Part shown: piece by piece, positions 1-9,922 of the stretch | Layout of the letters: each line of letters starts with the position of its first letter | How positions within the stretch are numbered: the first letter of the stretch is position 1 | Assembly: GCA_963790435.1 (NCBI GenBank) | Contig: CAWBOI010000001.1 | Span: 310,001-374,000, forward strand | DNA length: 64,000 nt | Origin: Ilyomonas sp963790435 | GTDB lineage: Bacteria > Bacteroidota > Bacteroidia > Chitinophagales > Chitinophagaceae | Direction: 5' to 3' | Notes under the pieces: model-generated | What the model was told of the DNA's origin: nothing | Seen by the model: only the letters and a program-made list of their open reading frames with translations | The model's database searches: none | Translations under genes and position numbers: made by a program

Positions 1-833
1 CATATAGTCAAACTGCTGTCGCGTGGTGGGCGGCCAGCCACGCTCCTTTCCAAGTTGTGTCATTATTTTGGCATACGGTGGAAAATAAATATCGGCGGCT
101 TCCTGCGAAGTATCAGCAATAAACGCCTGCGAATTAATACCCAGTTGAAAGCTTGCCATGTCATGCCCTGCTTTTGTGTAACCGTCTTTATAAAACTTTA
201 CATGCGGCACAAAACGGTCGGGCGTTCCGCCAATAATGGCAAGAGCCAAGAGGCAAGCCCAGCTTGCCTGCGCGGGCAATGGATTCGGGTGTTCCACCTA
301 CCGCAATCCAGATTAGCATTTTGTGATAAGGCTGCGGATAAATGCCGCAGATTTTGAAACGAAGGGCGATGTTTTCCCTGCCAGCTTACCACTTCGCTTT
401 CGTTCAATTTTAGCAAGAGTTCGAGCTTCTCGGTAAACAGAACATTGTAATCATTTAAATCATAACCAAAGAGAGGAAACGACTCGATAAAAGAACCTCT
501 GCCGGCCATAATTTCTGCCCTGCCTTTTGATAATAAATCAATCGTGGCAAATTGTTGAAACACGCGCACCGGATCGTCAGAACTCAACACCGTAACAGTG
601 CTCGTTAATTTGATCTGGTTCGTTTTTACCGCAGCCGCAGCCAGCAATATGGCAGGAGAAGAAGCTAAAAATTCGTGGCGATGATGTTCGCCAATGCCAA
701 ACACATCCAAACCCAATTGATCAGCCAGCTCTATTTCTTCCATCAGGTTGGCAATGCGCTGATGGTCGCTTATTTTTTCGCCTGTTACTGCATCGGACAT
801 TGACTCTACAAACGTGTAAATTCCTAACTCCAT
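1..833 (-). CDS. LLM-class flavin-dependent monooxygenase, 3' end outside window, two frameshifts
   Basis: A luciferase-like flavin monooxygenase (TIM-barrel, FMN/F420 type); the substrate cannot be told. The start at 833 gives MELGIYTFVES, and the GIGEHH and EIMAGRGSF segments are typical of this family. The first frame is open for about 163 codons. Near 345 the frame must shift to keep reading RIYPQPYHKMLIWIAVGGTP, and near 246 it shifts again to read AIIGGTPDRFVPHVKFYKDG, which then stays open to base 1. Each shift is explained by one extra base (a C or G near 345, a G in CTTGGCTC near 246). The conserved protein resumes in the right order, so this is either a sequence error or a very recent pseudogene. 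The gene continues beyond the left edge. Confidence 0.8.
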
Positions 834-929
834 AGCTTACAAATTGTGGTAAAAACAAAAGCAAAGGTAGGTTTGTCCATTCCCTTTATTTGTCAGAGGG
901 ATTTCATTTTTGTTTTTGTCCTATTATTT

Positions 930-1072
930 CGTCTCTGCGAGGAACGAAGCAGTTGTGGTTTACAAAGCAGAAGTGCTTGTAAACAATAAACTTTTCACTC
1001 ACAATTGACTATTCACTGTTCGTAAACTTACTTCTTTGCTATTCACAGACTGCTTCGTGCCTCGCAGTGACG
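930..1072. repeat. Dispersed inverted repeat, GCGAGGAACGAAGC family
   Basis: The arms at 930-953 and 1049-1072 are inverted copies matching at about 22 of 24 bases (CGTCTCTGCGAGGAACGAAG versus the complement of CTTCGTGCCTCGCAGTGACG). A spacer of about 95 bp separates them. The right arm ends three bases before the stop codon of the gamma-glutamyltransferase gene. The arm sequence belongs to a widely seen intergenic repeat type in bacteria (known from general experience, not searched here). Confidence 0.75.
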
Positions 1073-1075
1073 GCA

Positions 1076-3013
1076 TCACCAACCAATTCCATAATCTTCA
1101 CCATTATTACTGCTGCCGCCCCACAAAGTGCCATGCTTTGTATCAAAGTAAATGGCATTAATAGGACCGCTGGTGCGCCTGCCGAATGAAAGTTTATACC
1201 CCATTTTTTGCAAAGCTGCTTTGGTAGAATCCGCGGTATTAATGTCAACTAAGATAGAGCCCGGATGCGGGATTCTGTCGCTCATTTGCATACCACCCAA
1301 CGATAGCCACAACTGATTGGTGTTGATATTGGGCGCTTCTGTAGCTTCCTGCACTGTCATGTTAAACTCAACTAAATTTAAAAAGAACTGCAAAAGGTTT
1401 TGGTCTTGCGTATCGCCTCCCTGAACGGCAAAAGCCGCATAAGGTTTTCCATTCTTCATTGCCAGCGATGGCGTAAGCGTCACGCGCGGACGCTTGCCTG
1501 GCTGCACCACATTAAAAGGATCAACGATAGAATCGAGCACAAAACTTTGCATACGCTGGCTCATGCCAACGCCCGTGTGGCCTGCAATGCAGGCAGGCGG
1601 CCATCCACCGCTCGGTGTAACCGAAACTACCCAACCACTACTGTCTGCTGCTTCGATACTGGTAGTACCACGCCACAAACGATCCATGTATAAGCTGTCC
1701 AGCATTGAAGTATTGATCGCGTATAAATTATTTTCTTCCTTATTATTCATTGAAGTCTTCTGATCGTGCTTTGGCAAAAACTGATTGTCGCTTTTGTTTT
1801 TGCCCATATTTGTCAGATCTTTTCTTTTTTTTAAAAGAGAAAGAAAGGGGTTCTGTTTTCCTTCATATTTGTAAGGGTCGCCGGGTGCGATGGTAGTATC
1901 ATTATAATCCGGATTGATCAACTTCGCTCTTTCTTTTGCGTATTCCTTGCTCAACAAGCCTTCGATAGGAGGTTGCGTAAAGTAGGGATCGCCGTAATAA
2001 AAGTCCCTGTCGGCAAACGCAAGGCTCATTGTTTGATAAATAGTGTTGATGTACTGCGGCGAGTTATAACCCATCTTTTTCAAATCAAAATTTTCAAGAA
2101 TGTTCAGGCTCTGCAGCATTGCCGGTCCTTGTGTCCATTCCTGCAATTTGTAAACATCAATGCCTTTGTAGTTTACTTGTAGAGGCTCTTCTTCAATTGG
2201 TTTCCATTTCGCCAGATCTTCCATGGTTATTAAACCACCTTGTTCTTTGCATCCACGTACAAATTCCTCAGCAATATCACCTTTGTAAAAACGGTCGTAA
2301 GCCGCCATGATAGCTTCTTTGCGGCTCTTGCCTTGCTTCAATGCTTGCTGTTCTGCTTCTACCATTTTGGTCAATGTGTTCAGCAAATCTTTTTGTACAA
2401 ATATTTCTCCGGCTTCAGGTGCTTCACGTTCTTCACCCAAATGTGGTAAGAACACCGCTTTGCTGTACGGCCATTCTTTAATCATCTTTTTGCCTCGTTC
2501 AAAGCTGTTGGCAGTTTCCGCTTCAATCGGGTAGCCGGCAGCCATTTCCATTGCGGGTTCTAATACTTCTTTCAAACTCATAGTTCCATATTTTGCCAGC
2601 ATCAAACACAAACCGCCTGGCGTGCCTGGTGTTACCGCTGCCAGCGGTCCATATTCGGGTGGAAACGAATAGCCTTTGCCTTTGAAAAAGTCAACTGTTG
2701 CGCCGGTTGGTGCAACACCCAACGCATTGATGGCAATTACTTTTTTTGTTTTTGGGTTATAAATTAAGGCCTGTGTTTCGCCGCCCCAGCTCAACACATC
2801 CCACATGGTACAAACCGCAGCCAACATGCCACAGGCTGCATCTACCGCATTGCCGCCACGCTCAAAAATTTTAGCACCGGCTTCAGCAGCCAAAGGCTTG
2901 CCGGTAACGGCCATCCAATGCCTGCCATGCAATGGTGGCTTTTGTGTTTTTTGTGCCTTAATTTGTGCAAAACCAAAAATGAGCAGCATTATAAATAAGG
3001 ATGTTTTTTTCAT
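1076..3013 (-). CDS. ggt: Secreted gamma-glutamyltransferase family protein
   Basis: A 645-residue gamma-glutamyltransferase of the Ntn-hydrolase fold, which cleaves gamma-glutamyl bonds such as that of glutathione in the periplasm. It begins with a signal peptide (MKKTSLFIMLLIFGFAQIKA, cleavage before Q). The heavy-chain hallmarks HGRHWMAVTGKPLAAEAG and GGNAVDAA lie near the N-terminus. The autoprocessing nucleophile is expected at the RGTTSIEAAD segment around residues 450-451, and a glycine-rich SVTPSGG and GMSQRMQSFVLD segment follows. A low-complexity Lys/Asn/Glu-rich stretch precedes the nucleophile, where the family has its processing loop. It is a single gene with intergenic space on both sides. 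Confidence 0.9.
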   Translation of the reverse strand: MKKTSLFIMLLIFGFAQIKAQKTQKPPLHGRHWMAVTGKPLAAEAGAKIFERGGNAVDAACGMLAAVCTMWDVLSWGGETQALIYNPKTKKVIAINALGVAPTGATVDFFKGKGYSFPPEYGPLAAVTPGTPGGLCLMLAKYGTMSLKEVLEPAMEMAAGYPIEAETANSFERGKKMIKEWPYSKAVFLPHLGEEREAPEAGEIFVQKDLLNTLTKMVEAEQQALKQGKSRKEAIMAAYDRFYKGDIAEEFVRGCKEQGGLITMEDLAKWKPIEEEPLQVNYKGIDVYKLQEWTQGPAMLQSLNILENFDLKKMGYNSPQYINTIYQTMSLAFADRDFYYGDPYFTQPPIEGLLSKEYAKERAKLINPDYNDTTIAPGDPYKYEGKQNPFLSLLKKRKDLTNMGKNKSDNQFLPKHDQKTSMNNKEENNLYAINTSMLDSLYMDRLWRGTTSIEAADSSGWVVSVTPSGGWPPACIAGHTGVGMSQRMQSFVLDSIVDPFNVVQPGKRPRVTLTPSLAMKNGKPYAAFAVQGGDTQDQNLLQFFLNLVEFNMTVQEATEAPNINTNQLWLSLGGMQMSDRIPHPGSILVDINTADSTKAALQKMGYKLSFGRRTSGPINAIYFDTKHGTLWGGSSNNGEDYGIGW

Positions 3014-3275
3014 AGAGATTGATTTGAAAAAAGATGAGATTGGTGTTGTAAATGTAAGATGCGGTGTTGGCTTTTTTAAAGTGATTTTATAGAAAGAGAG
3101 CAGCCGATTTTATTAGGTATATCTGCAATTCGATTTACTTTAATTGCCAAAACATTAAAACCAAAACAGAGCAAGCACCTAATAAATCTGTGTGAAACAT
3201 ACATTTGATGTGTCTATCTTCCTGAGGCGGACAAGTTGTATTGCGATGATACATTTGAGAACACAACCCAATTAC

Positions 3276-4364
3276 CTACTTTACATTAAATCTTTTTGGT
3301 TGGTAAGGCGATAATACTATTTCATCCTGACCACTTAATATTTCTATAGCAGCAAGTCTTCCTGCCACAGCAGCGAGTGTTACACCGGCATGCATAACTA
3401 ACAAATATAAACCTTCGATATGCGGCACTCGCCCAATTATGGGTAAATCATCTTGAGGTATTGGTCGTCTTCCCACCATAACATTCACAAGTTCAATTTG
3501 TTCAGCACCTTGCCAATGTTTCTTAATTTCTTTTAGGGTGCGTTGCGCTATTGCCCTTGGATTATTTTCTGTCGATTCATCAATATAATCTTCTGCAGCG
3601 AATATCAGTTTATCAGAGGCTGCACGTACTTCCATGAATGGATTAGAAACGATTCGGTTTATGAATCGCCGGTTATTATAAAAACTGATTAAAATTGCTG
3701 GTGATAGATTTATTGGCAGCGTTAAATTTAACGGTTGACACAATGTAGTTGTATTGGCTCCCGCTGCTAAAACGACAAGATCAGCAGTTAAATTACCATT
3801 TGCAGTAACTACTCCTGTAATACGTGATCCGTTTGTTATGAAAGACAACACCTCGTTGTCAAGTTGCACACAGGCACCCTTTTCACGAGCAGCCTTAACA
3901 AACAACTCTGTGGTTACAATAGCATCAATCGCACCCTCCTCCTTGGCAAATACTGCTTGAGCAGGTATATTTCTCAAATTAGGCTCCAAAAAAACTATTT
4001 CTTGCTCATCAATAAGACGTACAGGATAACCACAATTAATGAGTTTGTGTGCAATGCGCTCTGTCTCTGCTATATTTCCATACCAGGTTAAAGCACCTGA
4101 CCAATCAACTTTAAGCTGACCATTAAATTCATCTTCTACCCTATGCCAATCAGCAATCGCTTGTTGTCGCAAATTCAAATAGGCCTTGGGCGTCTCGTGC
4201 ATGGCGTTGATCCAGGCAAATGATTTTTTGGTTGCATCGTTAGCTGGTTTATGTGCTTTATCAATCAACGTAACACGCACATTTTGACACACTAAGTGAT
4301 ATGTGAGGCTGGCGCCCACAATACCGGCTCCTACAACAATAATATGAGGATGTGTTGCGATCAT
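3276..4364 (-). CDS. FAD-dependent oxidoreductase, DAO family
   Basis: A 362-residue D-amino-acid-oxidase-like flavoprotein. The N-terminal dinucleotide-binding motif IIVVGAGIVGAS (about residues 8-19) is followed by VTLIDKA, the acidic end of the second beta strand. Near the C-terminus, VGRRPIPQDDLPIIGRVP and the HAGVTLAAVAGRLAA segment are typical of sarcosine, glycine or D-amino-acid oxidases of this family. No signal peptide is seen, so it is likely cytoplasmic. The substrate cannot be assigned and no operon partner is adjacent. Confidence 0.85.
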   Translation of the reverse strand: MIATHPHIIVVGAGIVGASLTYHLVCQNVRVTLIDKAHKPANDATKKSFAWINAMHETPKAYLNLRQQAIADWHRVEDEFNGQLKVDWSGALTWYGNIAETERIAHKLINCGYPVRLIDEQEIVFLEPNLRNIPAQAVFAKEEGAIDAIVTTELFVKAAREKGACVQLDNEVLSFITNGSRITGVVTANGNLTADLVVLAAGANTTTLCQPLNLTLPINLSPAILISFYNNRRFINRIVSNPFMEVRAASDKLIFAAEDYIDESTENNPRAIAQRTLKEIKKHWQGAEQIELVNVMVGRRPIPQDDLPIIGRVPHIEGLYLLVMHAGVTLAAVAGRLAAIEILSGQDEIVLSPYQPKRFNVK

Positions 4365-5047
4365 ATACTTATAAGTATAAAAATTAAAAAAGGATAGCGT
4401 TCTTGACTCTATGATGGCAACAAAACTTAATTACATCATAAGAATAAGCACAATAGATACATAAGTTTTCTATGTGTTTGCTTCCTTTTGTTTCCCTGAT
4501 TTTTGTTGTTTTTTCCTTGATCATACATATTAAGAGTACAACCTAAAAAGAAGTACAATCTAAGCCGTCAGCGGGTATTTGGCAAAACAATAATATGCCC
4601 TGTAAGGCTACCTGTTTGTAGGAAATAAATGCAAAAACAAATGGGCTACGTAGGGGCATTTACTTTCGGGGTATATGCTTCTTCCTACAAACAGGTAGTG
4701 CCGATGGTACTATTATCAACGACATCGAATGCAACTGCGCCAACGGGTTACAATATAGTCTTTTATCAGACTTTAAATTAACAGCGTATAAAGTTACAAT
4801 TTCAGTTCTGTAAAGTGTTAGCTCAATGCACCCTCAGTACAAAATAAATATAAGTTTAAAACCCGTTTTTTGCAGATGTTTACCTTCTTAATTTGTGTTT
4901 ATACTTTCGAAAATCATACAAACCACCTACCAGTTCAAATAATGCTGTTTCATTTGTGTGAAGAGTGATTTTTGTTTTTGCACAAAGTCTCCTCTGCATT
5001 CTATCTTTGAAAATTCCAGCAACATGATTGTTGCTGGCAATTGGTTT
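4365..5047. other. Long intergenic region with a perfect long-range inverted repeat
   Basis: No convincing gene is seen. The region holds a perfect 17-bp inverted repeat, CTACCTGTTTGTAGGAA at 4608-4624 and its complement at 4682-4698, separated by 57 bp. A promoter-like TACTTTCG lies at 4902-4909 with TTTA 19 bp upstream, and could drive the ABC exporter genes. The frame of the downstream gene stays open back to a GTG at 4958, but that extension does not look like protein of this family. Confidence 0.55.
4608..4698. repeat. Perfect 17-bp inverted repeat with 57-bp loop
   Basis: The left arm CTACCTGTTTGTAGGAA (4608-4624) is exactly complementary to TTCCTACAAACAGGTAG (4682-4698). There is no T-run after the right arm, so it does not look like a simple terminator. 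The loop contains a variant of the window's recurring GCAAAAACAAA motif at 4631-4641. Confidence 0.75.
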
Positions 5048-6781
5048 ATGAAAAAGAAAGAAAACAAAGGCCCGGGCATCTTTTCTTTACTCAAACATTA
5101 TCGTGGTTTGGTAGCGTTGCTATTGTTGTTTACATTAACTGGAAATGGGTTTAACCTATGGCTGCCAAAGCTCATTTCCAAAAGCATTGATGCTTTTAAT
5201 ACCGGGCATTATGCACCGCAAAATGTGTTGATTGAATTTATGGTTGCTGTTGCAAGCATTTTTGTATTTAGCTATTTGCAAAGCATCATACAAACTTATG
5301 TTTCGGAACGTGTGGCACGTGAGTTAAGAACCCGTTTGTCAGAACAAATTTCAAAGCAAAGCTATCTGTTCATCGAAAAGGTAAATCCATCCAAACTTCT
5401 CACTAACCTCACAGCCGATGTTGATTCTATTAAGCTATTTATTTCGCAGGCAATTGTCTCTATCGTTTCTTCTCTTTTTATCATCATTGGTGCAAGTGTT
5501 TTGCTCATTACCATCAACTGGAAATTAGCTCTTTGCGTTATTGCTATTATTCCAATCATTGGTGTTACGTTCTTTATTGTGCTGCGCAAAGTAAGAGCCT
5601 TGTTCAAGCAAAGCCGCGAAGTAATTGACTGGCTGAACAAAGTGATTACGGAAAGTATTTTAGGAGCCGCTTTGATACGTGTTGTGAACGCGCAACAATG
5701 GGAATACGATAAGTTTTTAAGTGCCAATACAAAAGCCAAAACGATTGGCTTGTCTGTGTTGCGGCTCTTTGCGATGCTCATTCCGGTGATCACGTTTGCG
5801 GCAAACCTTGCTGTGTTGAGTATACTCGCTTTGGGCGGACATTTTGTAATCAACGGCAGCATGAGTTTAGGCAATTTTGCTGCTTTCAACAGTTATCTCG
5901 CGATGCTCATTTTTCCTATCATCCTCATTGGTTTTATGAGTAATGTAATTGCACAGGCAACCGCTTCTTTTGAACGCATCAGCGGTGTGCTGGCAACGCC
6001 CGAGCCGCCGCCAACAGGAACAATCGTTTCCTCTTTGCAAGGCAGCATTCAACTACAAAGTATTAATCTTTTGTATGGACAAAAGCCAGTGTTGAAAGAC
6101 GTAACTTTTACGGTAAAACCAAACTCACGAACTGCGATTATCGGACCCACAGCAGCAGGTAAAACACAGTTGTTGTATTTGCTTACAGGTCTTACCAAAC
6201 CCACATCAGGAACCATTTTGTTTGATGGTCATACGATTGAAGACTACAACAGCGAAAACTTTTACAGCAATGTTGGCTTTGTGTTTCAGGACAGCGTTTT
6301 GTTTAACATGAGCATTCGTGAGAACATTGCCTTCAGCGACGTGGCAACTGATGAGTCGTTAGCAAAAGCGATTGACACAGCCGAACTTCACAATTTCATT
6401 CAAAGTTTACCACAAGGTATGGATACGATTGTATCGGAAAGAGGTGCTTCTTTATCGGGTGGGCAAAAGCAACGCATCATGCTGGCGCGCGCACTGGCAG
6501 TGAATCCTACAGTTTTATTGTTGGACGATTTTACGGCAAGGGTTGACAACAATACCGAGGAAAGAATACTCTCCAATCTGCAACGCAACTATCCACAATT
6601 GACGCTGGTTTCGGTTACACAAAAGATAGCATCGGTTGAAAACTATGATGAAATTATTGTTTTAACCCAAGGCGAAATTGCAGCCCGCGGAACGCATAAC
6701 GAACTGATGCATACCAGCCCTGAATATGTGCAATTGTACCAATCACAACAAAGCACCAGCCACTATGAATTACAATCTTAA
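5048..6781 (+). CDS. ABC exporter half-transporter, first subunit (degenerate ATPase site)
   Basis: A 577-residue fused ABC exporter: an N-terminal membrane domain with about six segments, then a nucleotide-binding domain. Start 5048 (MKKKENKGPGIFSLLKHYRG) is preferred over the GTG at 4958 because family members begin just before this basic stretch. The Walker A motif is GPTAAGKT (about residue 366), the signature LSGGQKQRIMLARAL (about 469) is canonical, Walker B LLLDDFTA (about 491) has Asp where the catalytic Glu belongs, and the switch His is replaced by Gln (SVTQKIAS, about 524). Its stop overlaps the start of the next subunit by 17 bp. By analogy with known heterodimers it should pair with that subunit and extrude lipids or drugs. 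The substrate is unknown. Confidence 0.88.
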   Translation: MKKKENKGPGIFSLLKHYRGLVALLLLFTLTGNGFNLWLPKLISKSIDAFNTGHYAPQNVLIEFMVAVASIFVFSYLQSIIQTYVSERVARELRTRLSEQISKQSYLFIEKVNPSKLLTNLTADVDSIKLFISQAIVSIVSSLFIIIGASVLLITINWKLALCVIAIIPIIGVTFFIVLRKVRALFKQSREVIDWLNKVITESILGAALIRVVNAQQWEYDKFLSANTKAKTIGLSVLRLFAMLIPVITFAANLAVLSILALGGHFVINGSMSLGNFAAFNSYLAMLIFPIILIGFMSNVIAQATASFERISGVLATPEPPPTGTIVSSLQGSIQLQSINLLYGQKPVLKDVTFTVKPNSRTAIIGPTAAGKTQLLYLLTGLTKPTSGTILFDGHTIEDYNSENFYSNVGFVFQDSVLFNMSIRENIAFSDVATDESLAKAIDTAELHNFIQSLPQGMDTIVSERGASLSGGQKQRIMLARALAVNPTVLLLDDFTARVDNNTEERILSNLQRNYPQLTLVSVTQKIASVENYDEIIVLTQGEIAARGTHNELMHTSPEYVQLYQSQQSTSHYELQS

Positions 6782-8528
6782 TGCACTATCGGCAGGGCAA
6801 AAAAAAGCGTCCACTTTGGTTTCGCTCAAAAAGTTGTTGCAATTAATTTCTGATGAAAGAAAAACCTTGCTCCTGGCATTGGGTGCAATACTATTAAACA
6901 GTGCGCTCAACTTAACCGGACCTTTCCTAATTGGCTATACCATTGACCATTATGTTCAACACAAAAACTATCATGGATTGTTTGTAATGTCGGGTATTTT
7001 GTTAAGCATGTATGTCGTTGCCCTGTTCACTTCTTATTCGCAAACCATATTGATGGGTGGTGTTGGCCAGCGCATGTTGTTCAAGCTTCGCAACACCATT
7101 TTTAGCAAGCTGCAAGCCTTGCCAGTGGCGTTTTTTAACGCCAACAAAGCGGGTGATGTAATCTCGCGTGTAAACAATGATACTGATAAGCTCAACTCAT
7201 TTTTCTCACAATCGCTTATGCAGTTTATCGGCAGTATTGCTACCATGTTAGGTGCAGGTATTTTTTTGCTGGCAATCAATATTGAACTGGGCGCAGCCAC
7301 ATTGATTCCTGCAGTTTGTATTGTGGTGTTTACCTGGCTTACTTCTGCCTGGATAAAAAAGCGCAATGCAGCGGGCTTAAAAAGCACCGGCGGTTTAAGT
7401 GCCGAGATACAGGAAAGCCTGAATAATTTTAAAGTAACTATCGCCTTTAACCGCCGTGATTATTTTAGAAAGCGGTTTGATGAAGTGAACCGAAGCAATT
7501 ATAAAATTTCTGTAGCTGCCGGACTGGCGAACAACCTGTTGTTACCGGTTTACAATTTCTTTTCCGGTGGTGCGCAATTGATTGTGCTGCTGTTTGGCAT
7601 TTACCTAATTTCAAAAGGTCATTTTTCGGTAGGCTTGCTGGTGAGTTATTTATCGTATGCCACTAACTTTTACAACCCGTTACGGCAACTCGCAGCCTTG
7701 TGGACGGGCTTTCAAACGGCGTTGGCAGGCTGGGACAGAATCTCTAATATTTTATCGCTGGAAAGTGATGTTGCCGTGATAAAAAAAGAGGCAAAAACAA
7801 ACTCCTCTCCGCACCTCATGGAGTTTGAAAACGTAAGTTTTTCTTATGTGGAAGGTGAAGAGATTTTGCACAACATCAGTCTGCAATTGGAAGAAGGAAA
7901 AACATACGCAATGGTAGGTCCTACCGGCGGCGGCAAAACCACAACGGCGTCCCTCATTGCTCGTTTGTATGATCCATCAAAAGGCACGTTGTTTTTGCAG
8001 GGCAAAGATTTGCGCAGCTATGAAGATAGTGAGCGAACAAAAAGAATTGGCTTCATTTTACAAGAACCTTTTTTATTCACCGGAACGGTGAAAGAAAATT
8101 TGATTTATGGCAATGAAGACTATCGGTATCACAGCGATGAGGAATTGGAAGAAGTGCTTCGCAAAGCCGCGCTGGATAAGCTTTTGGGCTTGTTTGAGCA
8201 AGGCTTATCTACAACCATTTTATCCAATGGTGATGGCATTAGTTTAGGACAAAAACAAATCATTGCTTTTATGCGCGCTGTGCTTCGCAATCCCGATTTA
8301 TTAATACTGGATGAAGCCACTGCCAACATTGATACCGTAACCGAACAATGGCTCGAAGAAATCTTGAATCAACTGCCTTCCCGCACTACGCGCATCATCA
8401 TTGCACATCGCTTAAACACCATTCGCAATGCCGATGAAATCTTTTTTGTTAATGGCGGAAAAGTAGAACGCGCGGGCTCGTTTGACAACGCCGTTGATAT
8501 GCTGATGAAAGGGCAAAGGGTGAGTTGA
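6765..8528 (+). CDS. ABC exporter half-transporter, second subunit
   Basis: A 587-residue exporter subunit with an N-terminal six-helix membrane domain and a C-terminal ATPase. Start 6765 (MNYNLNALSAGQKK) lies inside the last codons of the preceding gene, so translation is coupled. Walker A GPTGGGKTT (about 385), Walker B LLILDEATANID with the catalytic Glu (about 513) and the switch His IIIAHRL (about 547) are all intact. The signature motif is degenerate: ISLGQKQ (about 492) instead of LSGGQ. This is complementary to the first subunit, which has the good signature but poor Walker B and H-loop. The dimer should therefore have one active and one non-hydrolysing ATP site. Confidence 0.9.
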   Translation: MNYNLNALSAGQKKASTLVSLKKLLQLISDERKTLLLALGAILLNSALNLTGPFLIGYTIDHYVQHKNYHGLFVMSGILLSMYVVALFTSYSQTILMGGVGQRMLFKLRNTIFSKLQALPVAFFNANKAGDVISRVNNDTDKLNSFFSQSLMQFIGSIATMLGAGIFLLAINIELGAATLIPAVCIVVFTWLTSAWIKKRNAAGLKSTGGLSAEIQESLNNFKVTIAFNRRDYFRKRFDEVNRSNYKISVAAGLANNLLLPVYNFFSGGAQLIVLLFGIYLISKGHFSVGLLVSYLSYATNFYNPLRQLAALWTGFQTALAGWDRISNILSLESDVAVIKKEAKTNSSPHLMEFENVSFSYVEGEEILHNISLQLEEGKTYAMVGPTGGGKTTTASLIARLYDPSKGTLFLQGKDLRSYEDSERTKRIGFILQEPFLFTGTVKENLIYGNEDYRYHSDEELEEVLRKAALDKLLGLFEQGLSTTILSNGDGISLGQKQIIAFMRAVLRNPDLLILDEATANIDTVTEQWLEEILNQLPSRTTRIIIAHRLNTIRNADEIFFVNGGKVERAGSFDNAVDMLMKGQRVS

Positions 8529-8621
8529 GGAACAAAGCGGTTTCCGGACGGCTTTTAATATTATGAATGTGTGATTCAGAAAGTTAGCGCAACACATCGA
8601 AAGAGGTGAAGAGATGTTCTT

Positions 8622-8921
8622 TTACAGTCGCATAGCTTCTTCCATTGTATCTTTTAATGCGCCGGAAGCTTCGTCAAACAGGGTGTCTTTTGTTTTCTTC
8701 GAGGCTTTGTTATCGTTCGATTTTTTAACCGTTGCCCTTATCGGGTCGAGGGCTTCAAATAGATGAGCTGCTTTTTTCTCATAAAGAGGGGAAGCCTCCA
8801 TTTCCCGAAGAAGTTCCTCGTATTCATCCAGTATGCTGTATATTTCTTTTACGTTGTCTGCCGTATGCCTGCGGGGAATGCGGTTAAACAGCTCCCTTAA
8901 CTTTTCTTGCACTTCCTTCAT
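8622..8921 (-). CDS. Small charged helical protein, unknown function
   Basis: A 99-residue protein rich in Glu, Lys and Leu (MKEVQEKLRELFNRIPRRHT at the start), predicted mostly helical with no cysteines, signal peptide or membrane segment. I do not recognise a family. The frame is clean, starts with ATG and sits alone between the convergent ABC operon and a short intergenic region. That it is a real gene is inferred from its coding-like composition only. Confidence 0.55.
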   Translation of the reverse strand: MKEVQEKLRELFNRIPRRHTADNVKEIYSILDEYEELLREMEASPLYEKKAAHLFEALDPIRATVKKSNDNKASKKTKDTLFDEASGALKDTMEEAMRL

Positions 8922-9219
8922 GTTGTTGTATTCAGCGAATACAAATGTACTTTATGTTAGGAACTTATAAAATCACTCTTAGACCTGATCATTGCCCGAT
9001 TTTATTCCTTCTATAAACATGTGAACCCGACAGGTTCGATACAGAATACTTTTGGCGCAAAACCAAAAGTCTGCCGAACACTTGTGATTATTCATAGGCC
9101 GAAATTTGAGAATACGCTCATATCAAAATTTTCATTTTTTACAAAAAATAGTATAACTTTTTATAATCTCGATTTTACTTTTTAGTATTGTTGTCATCTA
9201 AAACCAAAATACCTATAAC

Positions 9220-9486
9220 ATGAAACAAATGTTTGTTATTCTCGCGGGTTCTTTGTTAGTGGCTACAGCCTCTTTTGCGCAAACCGATACGACAGCATCG
9301 CACAAAACTGTAGTTCACAAACACACGGAAACGCACCACACTACAACCGCTTCCACCACGCAGCCTGCGGCTACAACCGTTACGCATCATCATGCAACAA
9401 AAGCGCACAACGCGCAATCTTCGGGTGGCACAGAAGTAACGACTGATTCTACATCGGTGCATAAGCACGTGAAGAAGCCTGCCTAA
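9220..9486 (+). CDS. Secreted His/Thr-rich small protein
   Basis: An 88-residue protein with a clear signal peptide (MKQMFVILAGSLLVATASFA, cleavage before Q). The mature part of about 68 residues is low in complexity: 11 histidines, several in HKH, HH and HHH groups, with abundant Thr, Ser and Ala and no cysteine. This composition suggests divalent metal binding in the periplasm, but that is inference only. A strong terminator follows at 9539-9570, so it is monocistronic. The 298 bp upstream hold AT-rich promoter-like sequence and no other gene. Confidence 0.7.
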   Translation: MKQMFVILAGSLLVATASFAQTDTTASHKTVVHKHTETHHTTTASTTQPAATTVTHHHATKAHNAQSSGGTEVTTDSTSVHKHVKKPA

Positions 9487-9922
9487 ATGGTTACTGGCAA
9501 ATGCCACTAAAGGTTTTCTTTGTTATTGAATTTGTACAGCCGCAGCTCCGTCTGCGGCTTTTGTTTTTGCCTATAAAACAAAAAGAAAATTCCTTTTTTT
9601 AACCTCTTCAAATTGTATATCTTTTGATAGAGATATTTAGGTATGGATGATGAATTCTTCTGCCAGATGAGTACATCCGTTATCGTAAATAAAGAAGGAA
9701 AAAATCTTTGTATTTTTCCTCTTTCAAAAGCCAAAGCGGTTTTGTTTTTGCATGAAAAACTGCGTTGTTTGTTTTGCCAAAAAGAACTTGTAAGTAATGT
9801 ATTGTAGCATGAGCTATAAGTAACAGAATTGCTATATTTCTATCTCCTGTATTTGCATAAAAACAAAAGGCTGCCGGCAAGCAAAAGCACGCAATCAGAC
9901 TGGAAAATAAAATGTAAAGAAC
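9487..9922. other. Intergenic region, terminator at its left end only
   Basis: Apart from the terminator at 9539-9570, nothing convincing is visible in these 436 bp. Two copies of a TTTGTTTTTGC motif occur, at 9560 (in the terminator T-run) and 9741. Short open frames on the minus strand lack coding-like composition. Confidence 0.5.
9539..9570 (+). terminator. Rho-independent terminator after the His/Thr-rich gene
   Basis: The stem GCCGCAG (9539-9545) pairs with CTGCGGC (9552-9558) across a 6-base loop and is followed by TTTTGTTTTT. Confidence 0.8.
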
